Of a DNA stretch of 37,692 bases, positions 8,661-18,486 are shown one piece after another. Each line of letters begins with the position of its first letter. Positions within the stretch are counted from its first letter, which is position 1. The translations under genes were made by a program, and so were the position numbers. The notes below the pieces were generated by a model. The model had not been told where the DNA came from, did no database searches, and was given only the letters and a program-made list of their open reading frames with translations. Origin of the DNA: Robiginitomaculum sp. (GTDB lineage: Bacteria; Pseudomonadota; Alphaproteobacteria; Caulobacterales; Maricaulaceae); NCBI GenBank assembly GCA_002733905.1, contig NVXK01000011.1, forward strand, positions 58,533 to 96,224. The letters run 5' to 3'.

Positions 8661-9744
8661 GCATTTCCACGTTCCAAACAGATATTTTCTCACACACAGC
8701 GTAGGCTGCCTGCCTGTCACAACACCAAATGCAGTGCAAGAAAGCATATTCTCCCACTGGCAAAGCAAAGGTGGGGATGCGTGGCCAAACTGGATGGATG
8801 TCATTACTGAATTTCGTACGGAAATCGGCCATTTGCTTGGTGTCAATCAAGCAGATATGTGTCCGCAAACAAATGTCTCAAGCGGCCTGACCAAAATCAT
8901 TTACAGTCTGCCCAAACGTACGGGTCGTAAAACGATTTTGCTTACCAAACAGGATTTCCCCACAATCGGCTTTGTACTTAAACAAGCCGAGCGAGAAGGC
9001 TATACCCTTCGGTTTGTAGAGGGCGACATTACTGATGTTAAGGCTTGGAGCGCAGCTATGGACGAGACCGTACAACTCGCCCTTATCACCCATGCACTTT
9101 CAAATACATCACAGCTTTTACCCGTCAAAAACATATGCGAGCTTGCGGGCGAAAACGGGGTTTTCTCTATCGTCGACATTGCACAATCCGTAGGCATTGT
9201 ACCGATACACCTGCCCGATTGGGAAGCTGACTTTGCACTTGGGTCAAGTGTGAAATATTTATGTGGTGGCCCCGGAGCCTGTTTCCTCTACGCCGCCCCC
9301 CATATGATAGAACAGTGCACCCCGTTGGATGTGGGCTGGTTCTCGCACGAAAACCCGTTCGAAATGGATATTGAAAACTTTCGCTTTGCAGCAGATGCCA
9401 TGCGTTTCTTTGGCGGCACGCCCTCGCCTATCCCGTTCGCTACGTCCCTGAACGCTCTTAAACTACGCAATACAATCGGCGCATTTTACGACCATGTCCA
9501 AGATGATCTTTCAGCGCTTTCAGCCGCTGTACCGCGTAAATATTTAATCTCGCCAACACAGCCAGAGAAACGCGCAGGCACACTTGTCGTAAACCCAGAT
9601 GACAGAGGAAAATTGCGTACAGCTCTCGCGAAAAATGAAATTTTGCATGACGAACGCACACAAGGTTTTCGTTTTTCCATACATGGCTACACCCCTGCAC
9701 AAGACATTGATTTACTCAAATCTATTTTACGAGAGGTTTTTTAA
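8653..9744 (+). CDS. kynureninase-like class V PLP-dependent enzyme
   Basis: A 363-residue fold-type I PLP enzyme of aminotransferase class V, closest by eye to kynureninases and NifS-like lyases. It has ITHALSNTSQ (residues 145-154), the cofactor-contacting Asp175 and Gln178 in VDIAQSVG, and the Schiff-base Lys201 in GSSVKYLCGGPGACF. The ATG at 8653 has GAGAAG upstream and overlaps the dioxygenase-like stop by 8 bp; an in-frame ATG at 8608 would add 15 unlike residues. Kynureninase cleaves kynurenine to anthranilate and alanine, which would fit its neighbour, but a formamidase step is missing here and the neighbour's substrate is doubtful. A desulfurase or aminotransferase role remains possible. 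Confidence 0.82.
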   Translation: MRKHFHVPNRYFLTHSVGCLPVTTPNAVQESIFSHWQSKGGDAWPNWMDVITEFRTEIGHLLGVNQADMCPQTNVSSGLTKIIYSLPKRTGRKTILLTKQDFPTIGFVLKQAEREGYTLRFVEGDITDVKAWSAAMDETVQLALITHALSNTSQLLPVKNICELAGENGVFSIVDIAQSVGIVPIHLPDWEADFALGSSVKYLCGGPGACFLYAAPHMIEQCTPLDVGWFSHENPFEMDIENFRFAADAMRFFGGTPSPIPFATSLNALKLRNTIGAFYDHVQDDLSALSAAVPRKYLISPTQPEKRAGTLVVNPDDRGKLRTALAKNEILHDERTQGFRFSIHGYTPAQDIDLLKSILREVF

Positions 9745-10337
9745 GCCTTTACAGCCATTGCTTTTTTATAGGCAGGGCGTGAGCGCATGCGCTCGAAATA
9801 CGCTGATACCTTGCCTTTACGCATGGTAAATTCACACCCTGTTTGTGCCCAATTTGCACAATGAGTCAGGATGATATCGGGAACACTAAATGTGTCCCCC
9901 ATTACGAATTCATTGTCACCAAGCCGTGCCTCGAAAATTTTCATGGCACGGTGAAACTCTTTTTCACAGATTGGCAAGACATCTGCGACCTGCTCCTCGG
10001 GCGGTCTTACTTTCGCGTGTTTCCACCACGTCCAAAGCGGAGCTTCTACTTCATCATTAGCAAAATAGAGCCAGCTCTGCATATGAGCGCGTTCAATACT
10101 ACCCGCGGGGAAAGTCATCGCATTATGCTTGTCCGCCAAATGCTGACAGATCGCAACAGAATCTATAATGACATCATCACCATCCAAAAGCGCAGGCACT
10201 TTCCCTGATGGATTCACAGATTTAATATCGTCAGACTGAGGATAAGCCGCGTTAAGTTTATAGCTTAACCCAAGCTCTTCCAAACACCATAAAACACGCA
10301 TTGTCCGCGTGTATGGCGCACCAATAACTGTATACAT
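9741..10337 (-). CDS. glutathione S-transferase family protein
   Basis: A 198-residue cytosolic GST. The thioredoxin-like N-terminal domain begins MYTVIGAPYTRTMRVLWCLEELGLSY; the cis-Pro loop is SGKVPALLDGDD and the glutathione gamma-glutamyl site is the Asp-Ser of IIDSVAICQHLA (about residues 58-60). The helical C-terminal domain carries the N-capping signature FSVPDIILTHC. The likely catalytic residue is Thr or Tyr in PYTRT. These enzymes conjugate or isomerise electrophiles; the substrate is unknown. It lies 24 bp after purH on the same strand, so it may be co-transcribed, and it shares a TTAA stop-stop overlap with the convergent kynureninase-like gene. Confidence 0.9.
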   Translation of the reverse strand: MYTVIGAPYTRTMRVLWCLEELGLSYKLNAAYPQSDDIKSVNPSGKVPALLDGDDVIIDSVAICQHLADKHNAMTFPAGSIERAHMQSWLYFANDEVEAPLWTWWKHAKVRPPEEQVADVLPICEKEFHRAMKIFEARLGDNEFVMGDTFSVPDIILTHCANWAQTGCEFTMRKGKVSAYFERMRSRPAYKKAMAVKA

Positions 10338-10361
10338 AAACCCTCCTTAAGCGAGAGCCTA

Positions 10362-11963
10362 TTAATGTCTGAAATGACGCATGCCTGTCAAGACCATAGC
10401 AAGCCCTGCTTCGTCTGCCGCCGCAATAACTTCATCATCACGAATGGAACCACCAGGATGAATAACAGCCGTCGCGCCAGCTTTTGCCGCGTGCAAAAGG
10501 CCGTCCGCAAATGGGAAAAATGCATCCGACGCACACACACAACCTTGTGTCCGTGGCGCGTCCCAACCTGCCGCCTCTTGAGCGTCATCCGCTTTACGCG
10601 CTGCAATACGCGCAGAATCAATACGGCTCATTTGCCCTGCGCCAATACCCGCTGTCGAACCATCTTTCACATAGACAATTGCATTTGATTTCACATGTTT
10701 CGCCACACGCCACGCAAACAATAAATCAGCCATTTCAGCATCTGTCGGCTTACGCTTGGTAACAACTTTCAGATCAGATTCTGGCACATGTCCATTATCA
10801 CGGTCTTGTAACAAAAATCCGCCTGCGACATTACGCATGGTCATGCTCGCATCTTTTGGATTAGGGAGGCCGCCCGAAAGAAGCACGCGTACATTCTTTT
10901 TCTTGGCGAATACAGCCAAGGCGTCTTCGTCGGCCTCAGTCGCAATCACAACCTCGGTAAATACTTTTGCAATCGCTTTGGCAGTCTTTTTATCAAGCCG
11001 ACCGTTTAGTGCCACGATACCACCAAATGCGGATACAGGATCACATGCAAGTGCATCTGCATAAGCTTGGGCAAATGTATCTGCCTGTGCCACACCACAT
11101 GGGTTTGCATGTTTGATGATTGCGATTGTTGGTCTATTTCCGTCCGCGTGTGCGCCAAATTCCGCGACCAGTTCAAAAGCCGCATCTGTATCATTGATAT
11201 TATTATAAGACAGTTCTTTGCCCTGCACCTGACGCGCTGTTGCAACACCAAGACGTGTATTCCCGTCTGTATAAAAAGCCGCTTTTTGATGTGGGTTTTC
11301 ACCGTAACGCAAAGTTTGCTTTAGGCTACCACCTTGTGCGTAAAACGCTGGCGCTGTATCGCCCAACTGCGCCGCAAACCAACCAGAAATTTGCGCGTCA
11401 TACTGGGCTGTACGCGCATAAGATTTATGTGCCAGTTTTTGACGCGTTGCATATGTAGTGCAATTATCATGCGCGTCCATATCTGCAAGCACAGTGTCCA
11501 CATCATCAACATCAACACAGACAACAACATGTTTATGGTTTTTCGCAGCCGCGCGGATCATGGCTGGGCCACCAATGTCAATATTTTCAACACACTCATC
11601 ATAATCACCGCCCGCAGCAACAGTTTCAGCAAATGGGTAGAGGTTAACGACAAGCATATCGATTGCAGGAATATTATGTTCTTTCATCGACGCCATATGA
11701 TGCGCGATATCACGATCAGCCAACAGACCACCATGAACACTAGGATGAAGCGTCTTCACACGACCATTCATCATTTCAGGAAATTTTGTAATGGCGGAAA
11801 CTTCGGTAACCTCGAGACCTGCCTCTTGCAAAACACGAAATGTTCCGCCTGTAGAAATCAGGCGCACACCACGCGCAGACAAGGCCTTGGCTTGGTTGAG
11901 TAATTTAGATTTATCGGAAACGGAAATAAGGGCAGTTTGAACGCGGGCGAGCAGGTGGGACAT
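10362..11963 (-). CDS. purH: bifunctional AICAR formyltransferase / IMP cyclohydrolase
   Basis: A 533-residue PurH, catalysing the last two steps of IMP synthesis. The N-terminal cyclohydrolase (MGS-like) domain shows [22 protein letters not shown] and [21 protein letters not shown] (about residues 63-83). The C-terminal transformylase domain has [39 protein letters not shown] (with the catalytic Lys-His) and [13 protein letters not shown], and ends GMRHFRH as usual. Length is normal. The upstream region contains two ATCACTTT direct repeats 20 bp apart (11967-11974 and 11987-11994) that might be a regulatory site. A dehydratase gene lies upstream on the same strand. Confidence 0.97.
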   Translation of the reverse strand: MSHLLARVQTALISVSDKSKLLNQAKALSARGVRLISTGGTFRVLQEAGLEVTEVSAITKFPEMMNGRVKTLHPSVHGGLLADRDIAHHMASMKEHNIPAIDMLVVNLYPFAETVAAGGDYDECVENIDIGGPAMIRAAAKNHKHVVVCVDVDDVDTVLADMDAHDNCTTYATRQKLAHKSYARTAQYDAQISGWFAAQLGDTAPAFYAQGGSLKQTLRYGENPHQKAAFYTDGNTRLGVATARQVQGKELSYNNINDTDAAFELVAEFGAHADGNRPTIAIIKHANPCGVAQADTFAQAYADALACDPVSAFGGIVALNGRLDKKTAKAIAKVFTEVVIATEADEDALAVFAKKKNVRVLLSGGLPNPKDASMTMRNVAGGFLLQDRDNGHVPESDLKVVTKRKPTDAEMADLLFAWRVAKHVKSNAIVYVKDGSTAGIGAGQMSRIDSARIAARKADDAQEAAGWDAPRTQGCVCASDAFFPFADGLLHAAKAGATAVIHPGGSIRDDEVIAAADEAGLAMVLTGMRHFRH

Positions 11964-12052
11964 TTGATCACTTTCTATGAATTTGAATCACTTTGGCTAT
12001 TTATCGGCTATATTTTCTCTATGTTTTCGCGCAGATAACACAGTTTAAAAAA

Positions 12053-13927
12053 TTAAGAAAGCCCACCATTTGGTTCATATTCAGGGATAAGGTTCGCAAG
12101 TGCAGTTTTCACACCCTTTTTGTCTCTTTTTTGCGAAGCAGCTAGCAATTTATCGACACGACGTGATAATGAAGCCGCGTCATTCACATCACCGGTAAAT
12201 CGAAAAATCCCCTTTACATAGGTCGTTTCCAGATTTTCTTGTTCACCTGTCAAAATCTCCGTCATTTTTTCGCCAGCCCTCAAGCCTGTATACTCAATTT
12301 GAATATCTTTCTCAGGCACGAAACCGCGCAGGCGGATAAGCTGACGCGCCAAGCTCGTAATATTGACAGGCTCCCCCATGTCCAGCACATAAATCGCCGC
12401 AAACTCTTTACGTTGTCCGCCGTTTAGCGCTGCCGCTTGCAGAACCAAAGACGCAGCCTCTGTGGTCGTCATAAAGAAGCGGGTTGCATCTTTATGGGTC
12501 ACTGTCACAGGGCCTCCATTTTCAATCTGACGTTCAAACAAAGGCACGACCGATCCATTCGAGCCGAGCACATTCCCAAAACGAACAGCCGACGCAGAAA
12601 TATCCACATCCGTATGCGCGGTCGCCATTGTTAGCATTTCAGCGATTCGCTTACTTGCGCCCATAATATTATTTGGCTCCACCGCTTTATCAGTAGAGAT
12701 CAATGTAAAGCTTTCGGCCTTATACTTAATCGCCATATCAATGATTGTCTTTGTCCCCCCCACATTCGTGAGCACAGCTTCAATCGGATTGATTTCCATA
12801 AGCGGTACATGTTTTAAAGCTGCAGCGTGGAGAATAACTTGCGGGGATTCTTCATTGAAAATTTCATCCATATGTACACTGTCGCGCACATCCCCAAGAT
12901 AGGCCGTGAATGATAAGTTTTCATACTCATTCAACTTTTGATCAACATGATATAAATTCATCTCGGAACCATCAACGAGAATCAAATGGGCAGGGTCGTA
13001 AGACGCAACTTGTTTCGCAAGCGCAGAACCAATTGTCCCACCAGCCCCAGTAATCAAAACCCTTTTCCCGGAAATCATACGCTTCACGGGCGCCATATCC
13101 AGTTTTTGGACCCGACGACCAATCAGATCAGCCGCTTCGAATGGACTAAGTTCTTCTTGGCGCCCTTGTTTCAAACGCACAAGTGGCGTGCCAATATTAG
13201 ACGCTATACGTACTAATTTTTTAACTTTTTTACGGTCTGCGCTTGTATCAACCAAAATCAATGTAGGCTTTGCACCATGTACATATTCAATATCATCAAC
13301 GGCGCGTTGTACATCGTCGAGATTGCCGACAACGGGCACCCCCCGAATAGAACGCCCTTCATGGCTCCCCCCCGTTTCAATAAGCCCTCTCAGGCGATAC
13401 ATATTTTCCTTTTTCCCAAGGGCGTCATCGCGCATATAATCATGAAGATTTTGGCTTCTCCCTATCAAGATTGCAGGAGGAAGATCAGGATGAAAAGACT
13501 TAAAGAGTGTACGAACATCACCATTATGATGTAAAAGCACCGATGCGCGGCTAATCATCAGAACAAGAAAAAATACAATACCATTTACAAAAGGCACAGA
13601 GCGCGGCAAATGTTCTCCACGGTTAAAGAAAAAGAACAACACCAATGGTGTCAACAAACTTGCCACCCCAACCCCTGTCAATAATGAACGAACATCTTCA
13701 AACGCTGTAAACCGCCAAATCGCCTTATTTACCCGTAATACGACCCAGACGATTGCACAAACAACACCAAAGACAAGTGCTGCTTTTATATCAATAAATT
13801 CTGGAACAGCTTTATCTTCAAAAACATAGCGCACACGCATAACGACGTACATGCATACGGCACCTATGACAGAATCATACAAAGTCACAAAAAGTCTTGT
13901 GACCCAAGCATCACGAATTTTATTCAC
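12053..13927 (-). CDS. WbpM/CapD-like membrane nucleotide-sugar 4,6-dehydratase
   Basis: A 624-residue polysaccharide biosynthesis protein of the large WbpM/CapD class. Four membrane helices occupy residues about 13-33, 48-66, 84-102 and 113-131. A CoA-binding-like Rossmann domain follows (VVGNLDDVQRAV), then the SDR catalytic domain with NAD motif ITGAGGTIG (292-300), HAAALKHVPLME (367-378), STDKAVEP (411-418) and Met-x3-Lys (422-426) in place of Tyr-x3-Lys, as is normal for this class. It should convert UDP-GlcNAc or a similar sugar to the 4-keto-6-deoxy form for surface glycans. It lies between the heparinase-like gene and purH, and 32 bp after the former, so these are probably one transcript. 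Confidence 0.93.
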   Translation of the reverse strand: MNKIRDAWVTRLFVTLYDSVIGAVCMYVVMRVRYVFEDKAVPEFIDIKAALVFGVVCAIVWVVLRVNKAIWRFTAFEDVRSLLTGVGVASLLTPLVLFFFFNRGEHLPRSVPFVNGIVFFLVLMISRASVLLHHNGDVRTLFKSFHPDLPPAILIGRSQNLHDYMRDDALGKKENMYRLRGLIETGGSHEGRSIRGVPVVGNLDDVQRAVDDIEYVHGAKPTLILVDTSADRKKVKKLVRIASNIGTPLVRLKQGRQEELSPFEAADLIGRRVQKLDMAPVKRMISGKRVLITGAGGTIGSALAKQVASYDPAHLILVDGSEMNLYHVDQKLNEYENLSFTAYLGDVRDSVHMDEIFNEESPQVILHAAALKHVPLMEINPIEAVLTNVGGTKTIIDMAIKYKAESFTLISTDKAVEPNNIMGASKRIAEMLTMATAHTDVDISASAVRFGNVLGSNGSVVPLFERQIENGGPVTVTHKDATRFFMTTTEAASLVLQAAALNGGQRKEFAAIYVLDMGEPVNITSLARQLIRLRGFVPEKDIQIEYTGLRAGEKMTEILTGEQENLETTYVKGIFRFTGDVNDAASLSRRVDKLLAASQKRDKKGVKTALANLIPEYEPNGGLS

Positions 13928-13959
13928 CCACCGCCTCTTAATTATTATGTGTTAGGCGT

Positions 13960-15744
13960 CTATACCAACTCCGAGGCCTTAACGCCACTTAAACATTTCA
14001 ACGACCATCTTACACGGTTCGTACGGGCTTGCCCATCCCCGTCGCCATAAGCCTCACCGCGAATGACAAGTTGCTCGGATTTTCGTGGTTTTGCACCCTC
14101 AGCCAAATAAACAGATGGCTCAATGCACAACGGCCCCAAATCAGTCCGAAAACGCCACCCATGACCACCGGGTTGAATCAAAAGAGCACTACGTTGATCT
14201 TGCGCCAATGTGACCTTTACATTCGGATGTAAATGAAAACGTATTTCAAATGGAATTTTTCCATTGGTAAGCGGTACGCCTCCCATTGGCACATAAAGCA
14301 CATCTTCGCCCCGAATGTCTGTACCCAGCAAATCCATATAGACACGACGGCGATGCACAAGTCCATAACGTTCCAAATAACCTTCATGCCCAGTTTCAAT
14401 CCATGTTCCTGTTTCTTGCTCTTTGCGTTGGGCATATACAGGCCCTGCAACATTCGCAATGCCAGCCCCCATGACACGGGTTTGATAACCAGATTTACAC
14501 AATGCCCCCGCCGAAGCACCCGCAAGAACAAGCGTAGAGTGGGCAGCCGTCATACGCATAGGCTCTCGCCAGTGCTGCGGCTGTTTCTCGTTCCACCCAC
14601 AATTAACAATAAGGCGCCCTGCCCCCGTACACATTTCAAAAGCTAAGGGTGCCAAATGCGCCTCTAAATCATATGGCCGTTCGGGGCTTCCCCCCACATC
14701 TACCATCAAAACAGTACCGTTTCGTGCCAAACGTTGAAAATTCATATGCGGTGCATACCCGAACGACTTCACCTCTACAGGCTTTAGTTTCATAAGTTTT
14801 TTCAACTGCTGAGCACCAAATTGCCCACCACCATTAAACCCGAACAAATCACCATCTGGTGCCAAAAAGAATAAAATCATTGGCGTAATACGTTTAATAC
14901 TGCGTCTAATTTCTTTTGCGCCAGTCACACCACGGTTTTTGAGCGCACTTTCCGTAATGAGCAAAATTTCCAATATTTTTACAAGGTTTTCCGGATTGCG
15001 ACTAATATGCCCCCCGTCCGCTAAAATTTGCGCGTCCAGTTCGTCATCTAAAAGATCCAAACCTTTATCCAAAAATCCTTCTTGCTTGCCATTAAAACAC
15101 GCTCCACCAAGGACTAGGCAGGCGGCAGCCTTCAATCGCATAACACCCGCAGGCGTACGCTTATATATTTGACGCAAGTATTTAAGTTGACGATAGAGAC
15201 ATGCGCGTCGCGCCTTTGCTTCATTGGTTTCGGCATTCTCCCCAAGTAAAACTTGCCAATTGGACAGCCAAGAAAACACTCTATGTATGAGAATATCGCT
15301 TTCCCAAGCATAGGTATTCCATTTCCCAAATTCCAACACCCAATGATCTACAAATTGACATGCCCGATCTTGTGCCATTTCGTTATAGTGTGGTTTTTTA
15401 CGTAAAAGCTTTGTATCTAAGCGCACAGCCGCAATATCGTTTAACCAATCAAAACTATGTAATTTGCGCGCAAATGGTTCTGAGGGTGCGGAAACATTCC
15501 AGGGAATACCGGAACTGCCGACATCTTGGCTCTGGCTACCAAGTATAAAGCGCCCATCTAGGAGTTTTAACCCCTGCTCGGAACTCCCAAGACATATATT
15601 TTGAGGGTAAATTTCAAAACCAGGTACGAATGTTGATTTTAATCGCAGCGCACGTATAGGTGCACCAAAGTCCGTTGAAACGCGATAATACGCTTTTCGT
15701 ACGCTCGCAACCACAATATCGGAAAAGCTAATTCGCTCTACCAT
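13960..15744 (-). CDS. heparinase II/III family protein
   Basis: A 594-residue protein with the two-part layout of heparinase II/III-like lyases. An alpha-helical toroid (about residues 60-330) includes HWVLEFGKWNTYAWESDI and the conserved DGGHISRNPENLVKIL. A beta-sandwich C-terminal domain (about 370-580) includes MTAAHSTLVLAG, EGYLERYGLVHRRRVYMD and FEIRFHLHPNVKV. There is no signal peptide, as usual for this alphaproteobacterial group next to purH and rsmB, so action on an extracellular glycan is doubtful and the true substrate is unknown. The gene is probably first in a unit with the dehydratase gene. A terminator separates it from the lipoprotein gene upstream. Confidence 0.9.
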   Translation of the reverse strand: MVERISFSDIVVASVRKAYYRVSTDFGAPIRALRLKSTFVPGFEIYPQNICLGSSEQGLKLLDGRFILGSQSQDVGSSGIPWNVSAPSEPFARKLHSFDWLNDIAAVRLDTKLLRKKPHYNEMAQDRACQFVDHWVLEFGKWNTYAWESDILIHRVFSWLSNWQVLLGENAETNEAKARRACLYRQLKYLRQIYKRTPAGVMRLKAAACLVLGGACFNGKQEGFLDKGLDLLDDELDAQILADGGHISRNPENLVKILEILLITESALKNRGVTGAKEIRRSIKRITPMILFFLAPDGDLFGFNGGGQFGAQQLKKLMKLKPVEVKSFGYAPHMNFQRLARNGTVLMVDVGGSPERPYDLEAHLAPLAFEMCTGAGRLIVNCGWNEKQPQHWREPMRMTAAHSTLVLAGASAGALCKSGYQTRVMGAGIANVAGPVYAQRKEQETGTWIETGHEGYLERYGLVHRRRVYMDLLGTDIRGEDVLYVPMGGVPLTNGKIPFEIRFHLHPNVKVTLAQDQRSALLIQPGGHGWRFRTDLGPLCIEPSVYLAEGAKPRKSEQLVIRGEAYGDGDGQARTNRVRWSLKCLSGVKASELV

Positions 15745-15827
15745 TACACCCTCTTAATTCAAGCGCCCACTTGTTCAAACCCCGTCAACAAATCTAACAT
15801 TTAGGCACACTTACTCAAGCTATTTAC

Positions 15828-15873
15828 ACAGCAAAAGAAAAAACCCCGCCTCACACAATTGCAAGGCGGGGTT
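15828..15873 (-). terminator. rho-independent terminator after the Cys-repeat lipoprotein gene
   Basis: Perfect 10-bp arms, AACCCCGCCT (15842-15851) and AGGCGGGGTT (15864-15873), with a 12-nt loop. Read on the minus strand they are followed by TTTTTTCTTTT, so this ends transcription of the gene at 15909-16763. Confidence 0.88.
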
Positions 15874-15908
15874 AAAATTTTGTTCTAACACGAACCACCC
15901 GTAAACAC

Positions 15909-16763
15909 TTATTTTCGGATTGGAAGATAAGATGTCGGCGGTGTATATGTGGTTGGCGCCGTATAACCTGTTATCGTATGACTGCTACCATATGTATTTG
16001 ATGATTCCATACATGTACCGTCACTTTGTGAAGTTGTACCCGTTGGACAATTCGCGGTACCAGCACTGGTAGAACCATAAGACGAAGTCGTACCTGAATA
16101 CGTTGAACCCGTATAAGCAGATGATGAACTTGTCGTAGATGAAGAATACCCATAACTACCGGATGCCATACACGTACCGTCACCCGCTGCCGTTGTGCCC
16201 GTCGGACAAGGTACAGCGCCGCCACTTGTATGTGTGCTTGACGTTGTAGACGAATATCCTGTTGAAGGATAAGTCGATGTTGACGAATAACCATATGAAC
16301 TTGAACCAGACTGCATACATGTACCATCATTTGCAGGCGTCGTACCTGTTGGACATTGCGCAGGTGTCGTCGAACTCATTGTCGAATGCGAATACCCGTA
16401 ACCAGAACCAGTTGTTGTCGCTGGTTGTGTATAAATCTGTGTTGGTTGCTGACCGTTGCAGTTCATGCCGCTTACGACAGAACAATCAGCATAGACAACA
16501 CCAGGGCTTACAGCTTGACCACCGATCATTTGACCGCCACTCATGTGTTGACCACCGCTCATTTGCTGACCACCAGCATATGGCTGTGCAACAGCACCGC
16601 AAGATGCAGTATCGCAGCCATTACCGCCGCTTTCATAATCATATACACTGCCATAACGGCTTGAACTAGATTGAGATCCAGATGACGCACACGCCGTCAA
16701 AGTCAATCCTGCTACACACGTAACAGCTAGAATGCTGTTTTTAAGAATTAAAGTTCCGCTCAT
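15909..16763 (-). CDS. Ser/Thr/Gly/Tyr-rich lipoprotein with C-P-T-G-T...D-G-T-C repeats
   Basis: A 284-residue lipoprotein. The lipobox L-T-A-C gives lipidated Cys25. After a GGQ-rich stretch (residues 63-84; MSGGQ repeated) comes a low-complexity Ser/Thr/Tyr region with three copies of CPTGTT-x4-DGTCM, whose Cys pairs are 137/149, 186/198 and 239/251, always 12 apart. Each copy is followed by SSYGYSS-like text. The paired Cys suggest small disulfide loops on an extended surface stalk. The ATG at 16763 has GGGAG upstream; the frame is open earlier but without a signal sequence at its start. The same motif occurs once in the secreted protein at 19775. No function is recognised; an adhesin or envelope-structure role is inference. 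Confidence 0.82.
   Translation of the reverse strand: MSGTLILKNSILAVTCVAGLTLTACASSGSQSSSSRYGSVYDYESGGNGCDTASCGAVAQPYAGGQQMSGGQHMSGGQMIGGQAVSPGVVYADCSVVSGMNCNGQQPTQIYTQPATTTGSGYGYSHSTMSSTTPAQCPTGTTPANDGTCMQSGSSSYGYSSTSTYPSTGYSSTTSSTHTSGGAVPCPTGTTAAGDGTCMASGSYGYSSSTTSSSSAYTGSTYSGTTSSYGSTSAGTANCPTGTTSQSDGTCMESSNTYGSSHTITGYTAPTTYTPPTSYLPIRK
16011..16355 (-). repeat. three protein-level Cys-loop repeats
   Basis: The 13-residue units CPTGTT-x4-DGTC lie at 16317-16355, 16170-16208 and 16011-16049 within the lipoprotein gene. They are spaced 147 and 159 bp apart and separated by Ser/Thr/Tyr-rich linkers. Confidence 0.85.
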
Positions 16764-16874
16764 TTGAGACTCCCATATTGAAACACTTCTGCCTGTTTCT
16801 GCAAAACCCAAGCCAAAATCATAGATTTAACGCAGGTTTTTTCACAAATCATGTTTTGTGATACTGAATTATAC

Positions 16875-18215
16875 TTAACAGCGAGTAAACCTCGCAATGA
16901 AAAATCCATCCATACCCCCATTTTCTTGTAAAAAAGAAGGTAATACCCTCACACACCCCTGTGGCGTGATTGCCTCGGAGAGTGAAAACATCTCTTCCTC
17001 TACGATAGCATTAAGGCGAAAATTAGCCCTATTTTTCATAAATTTGATGATTTGTTGTTCACCTTCTCGCGTCTCAAGCGAACATGTACAATATATAAGC
17101 GTCCCACCGGGGCGAACATGTCGTGACGCCGCCAGTAAGAGTTTCTCTTGCACACGCATTAAACTGCTCACATCCGCAGGCGATTTAAGATGCAATACAT
17201 CAGGCCTACGTCTAAATGTTCCTGTGGCCGAACATGGGGCGTCTAAAATAACAACGTCATAACCACCGCCAGTTTTATTTTCAGGATCACGCCATTTCGC
17301 AACATCCGCAACAATCACGTCCGCACTCAGTTTTGTACGCTTTAAGTTTTCATGTACCCGTGCAAGACGGTCTTCATTTTTATCAATCGCCGTAACAATC
17401 GCGCCTGCCGCCGCCAATTGCATGGTTTTACCACCGGGCGCGGCACAAAGATCCAGAACTTTCTTTCCCTTAAGATCACCCGCCAATTTCACAGGAAGGC
17501 TCGCCGAGATATCTTGCGCCCACCATTCGCCGTCGTCAAAGCCAGCCAAAGCCGTTACGTCACCAATTTTTGAACGGCGAACTGTCCCAAATGGTAAAAG
17601 TTCACCTTCAAGTTTCTCAGCCCAGCCTTGCGGATCAGATTTTACAGTTATATCCAAAGGCGGATCTTGCACCATCGCGTTCGCAATTGCCCGTGCCGCC
17701 TGCGCGCCATAAGCGTCTTCCCACGACACCCTGAGCCATTTCGGAAGATTATCAAGTGGCCGCGTTTCGGCCAGCAATGTTTGCCCCTGTTCAGAGACCC
17801 TACGCAAAACAGCATTTGCCATGCCTGCTGCCCGCGCCGTTTTTTGAGAGCGTTTCAGTAATGCGACCCCTGCGCTTACGGCCGCATGTGGCGGTGTCCC
17901 TAAAAACAGGATTTGCGCCGCGCCTGTCCTTAGTACGGCCAGAACATATGTCGGAGGGGCTTTCTTTATAAACGGTGCCAAGACTTGATCGATTTGCCCC
18001 ATGCGGCGCAAAGTTGTCGCAGCTATAAGGCGTGCAAACCCACGGTCGCGCGTTTCAAGTTGAGTGAACAAGGCTTGATTAGACAATGCCTGATCAAGTG
18101 GTAGCATTTTCTCAAGCACATCCTGCACCCCACGCGCAGCCACATAACGCGCACCATTTTTCGGGGTTTTCGTAGCAGGTTTTTTATCTCGTCGATCAGT
18201 CATGTCTTTATCCAT
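16875..18215 (-). CDS. rsmB: 16S rRNA m5C967 methyltransferase
   Basis: An RsmB/Sun/Fmu-type RNA cytosine-5 methyltransferase of about 446 residues. The N-terminal NusB-like helical domain runs from ARYVAARGVQDVLEKML to about residue 140. The catalytic domain has the SAM site VLDLCAAPGGKTMQLA, the PC motif in DAPCSATGTFRRRPD, and the TC motif in YCTCSLETREGE holding the catalytic Cys. It methylates C967 of 16S rRNA. The frame is open to 18266, but the first 17 residues there are not RsmB-like. ATG 18215 (GGAG 12 bp upstream) or ATG 18203 (GGA 7 bp upstream) is more likely; I give the first. It is divergent from the SdhAF4 gene. Confidence 0.95.
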   Translation of the reverse strand: MDKDMTDRRDKKPATKTPKNGARYVAARGVQDVLEKMLPLDQALSNQALFTQLETRDRGFARLIAATTLRRMGQIDQVLAPFIKKAPPTYVLAVLRTGAAQILFLGTPPHAAVSAGVALLKRSQKTARAAGMANAVLRRVSEQGQTLLAETRPLDNLPKWLRVSWEDAYGAQAARAIANAMVQDPPLDITVKSDPQGWAEKLEGELLPFGTVRRSKIGDVTALAGFDDGEWWAQDISASLPVKLAGDLKGKKVLDLCAAPGGKTMQLAAAGAIVTAIDKNEDRLARVHENLKRTKLSADVIVADVAKWRDPENKTGGGYDVVILDAPCSATGTFRRRPDVLHLKSPADVSSLMRVQEKLLLAASRHVRPGGTLIYCTCSLETREGEQQIIKFMKNRANFRLNAIVEEEMFSLSEAITPQGCVRVLPSFLQENGGMDGFFIARFTRC

Positions 18216-18486
18216 CAATGTATGGCGCTCCGTTAGCATGCCAACGCAAAAATAGAAAGCCATCATGATAGCAAGTCAAATACTACAGCCCCCATACAAT
18301 ACTTACCGTAAAACTAACACTTATGTTTAACAGCTGCTAAAGGCGCTTTTAATGATATTTTAGCCCATTTACGTTAGAAACTGTTTTATGATGAGAACGC
18401 AAGGAAACTTCGCTCTTGTCATAACCTTGATAGTGCAGTTATATGCAGGTCAGGTTTGGTTAGAAGCTAGCAAAGGAGGTTTTGAC

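Noticed and set aside
11334-11903. 189-codon plus-strand frame inside purH
   Set aside because: Entirely antisense to the conserved cyclohydrolase region; its composition is that of a shadow frame.
16011-16355. Regular repeats considered as a CRISPR array
   Set aside because: The repeats are coding, conserved at protein level and separated by low-complexity linkers; there is no CRISPR-type repeat/spacer regularity in DNA.
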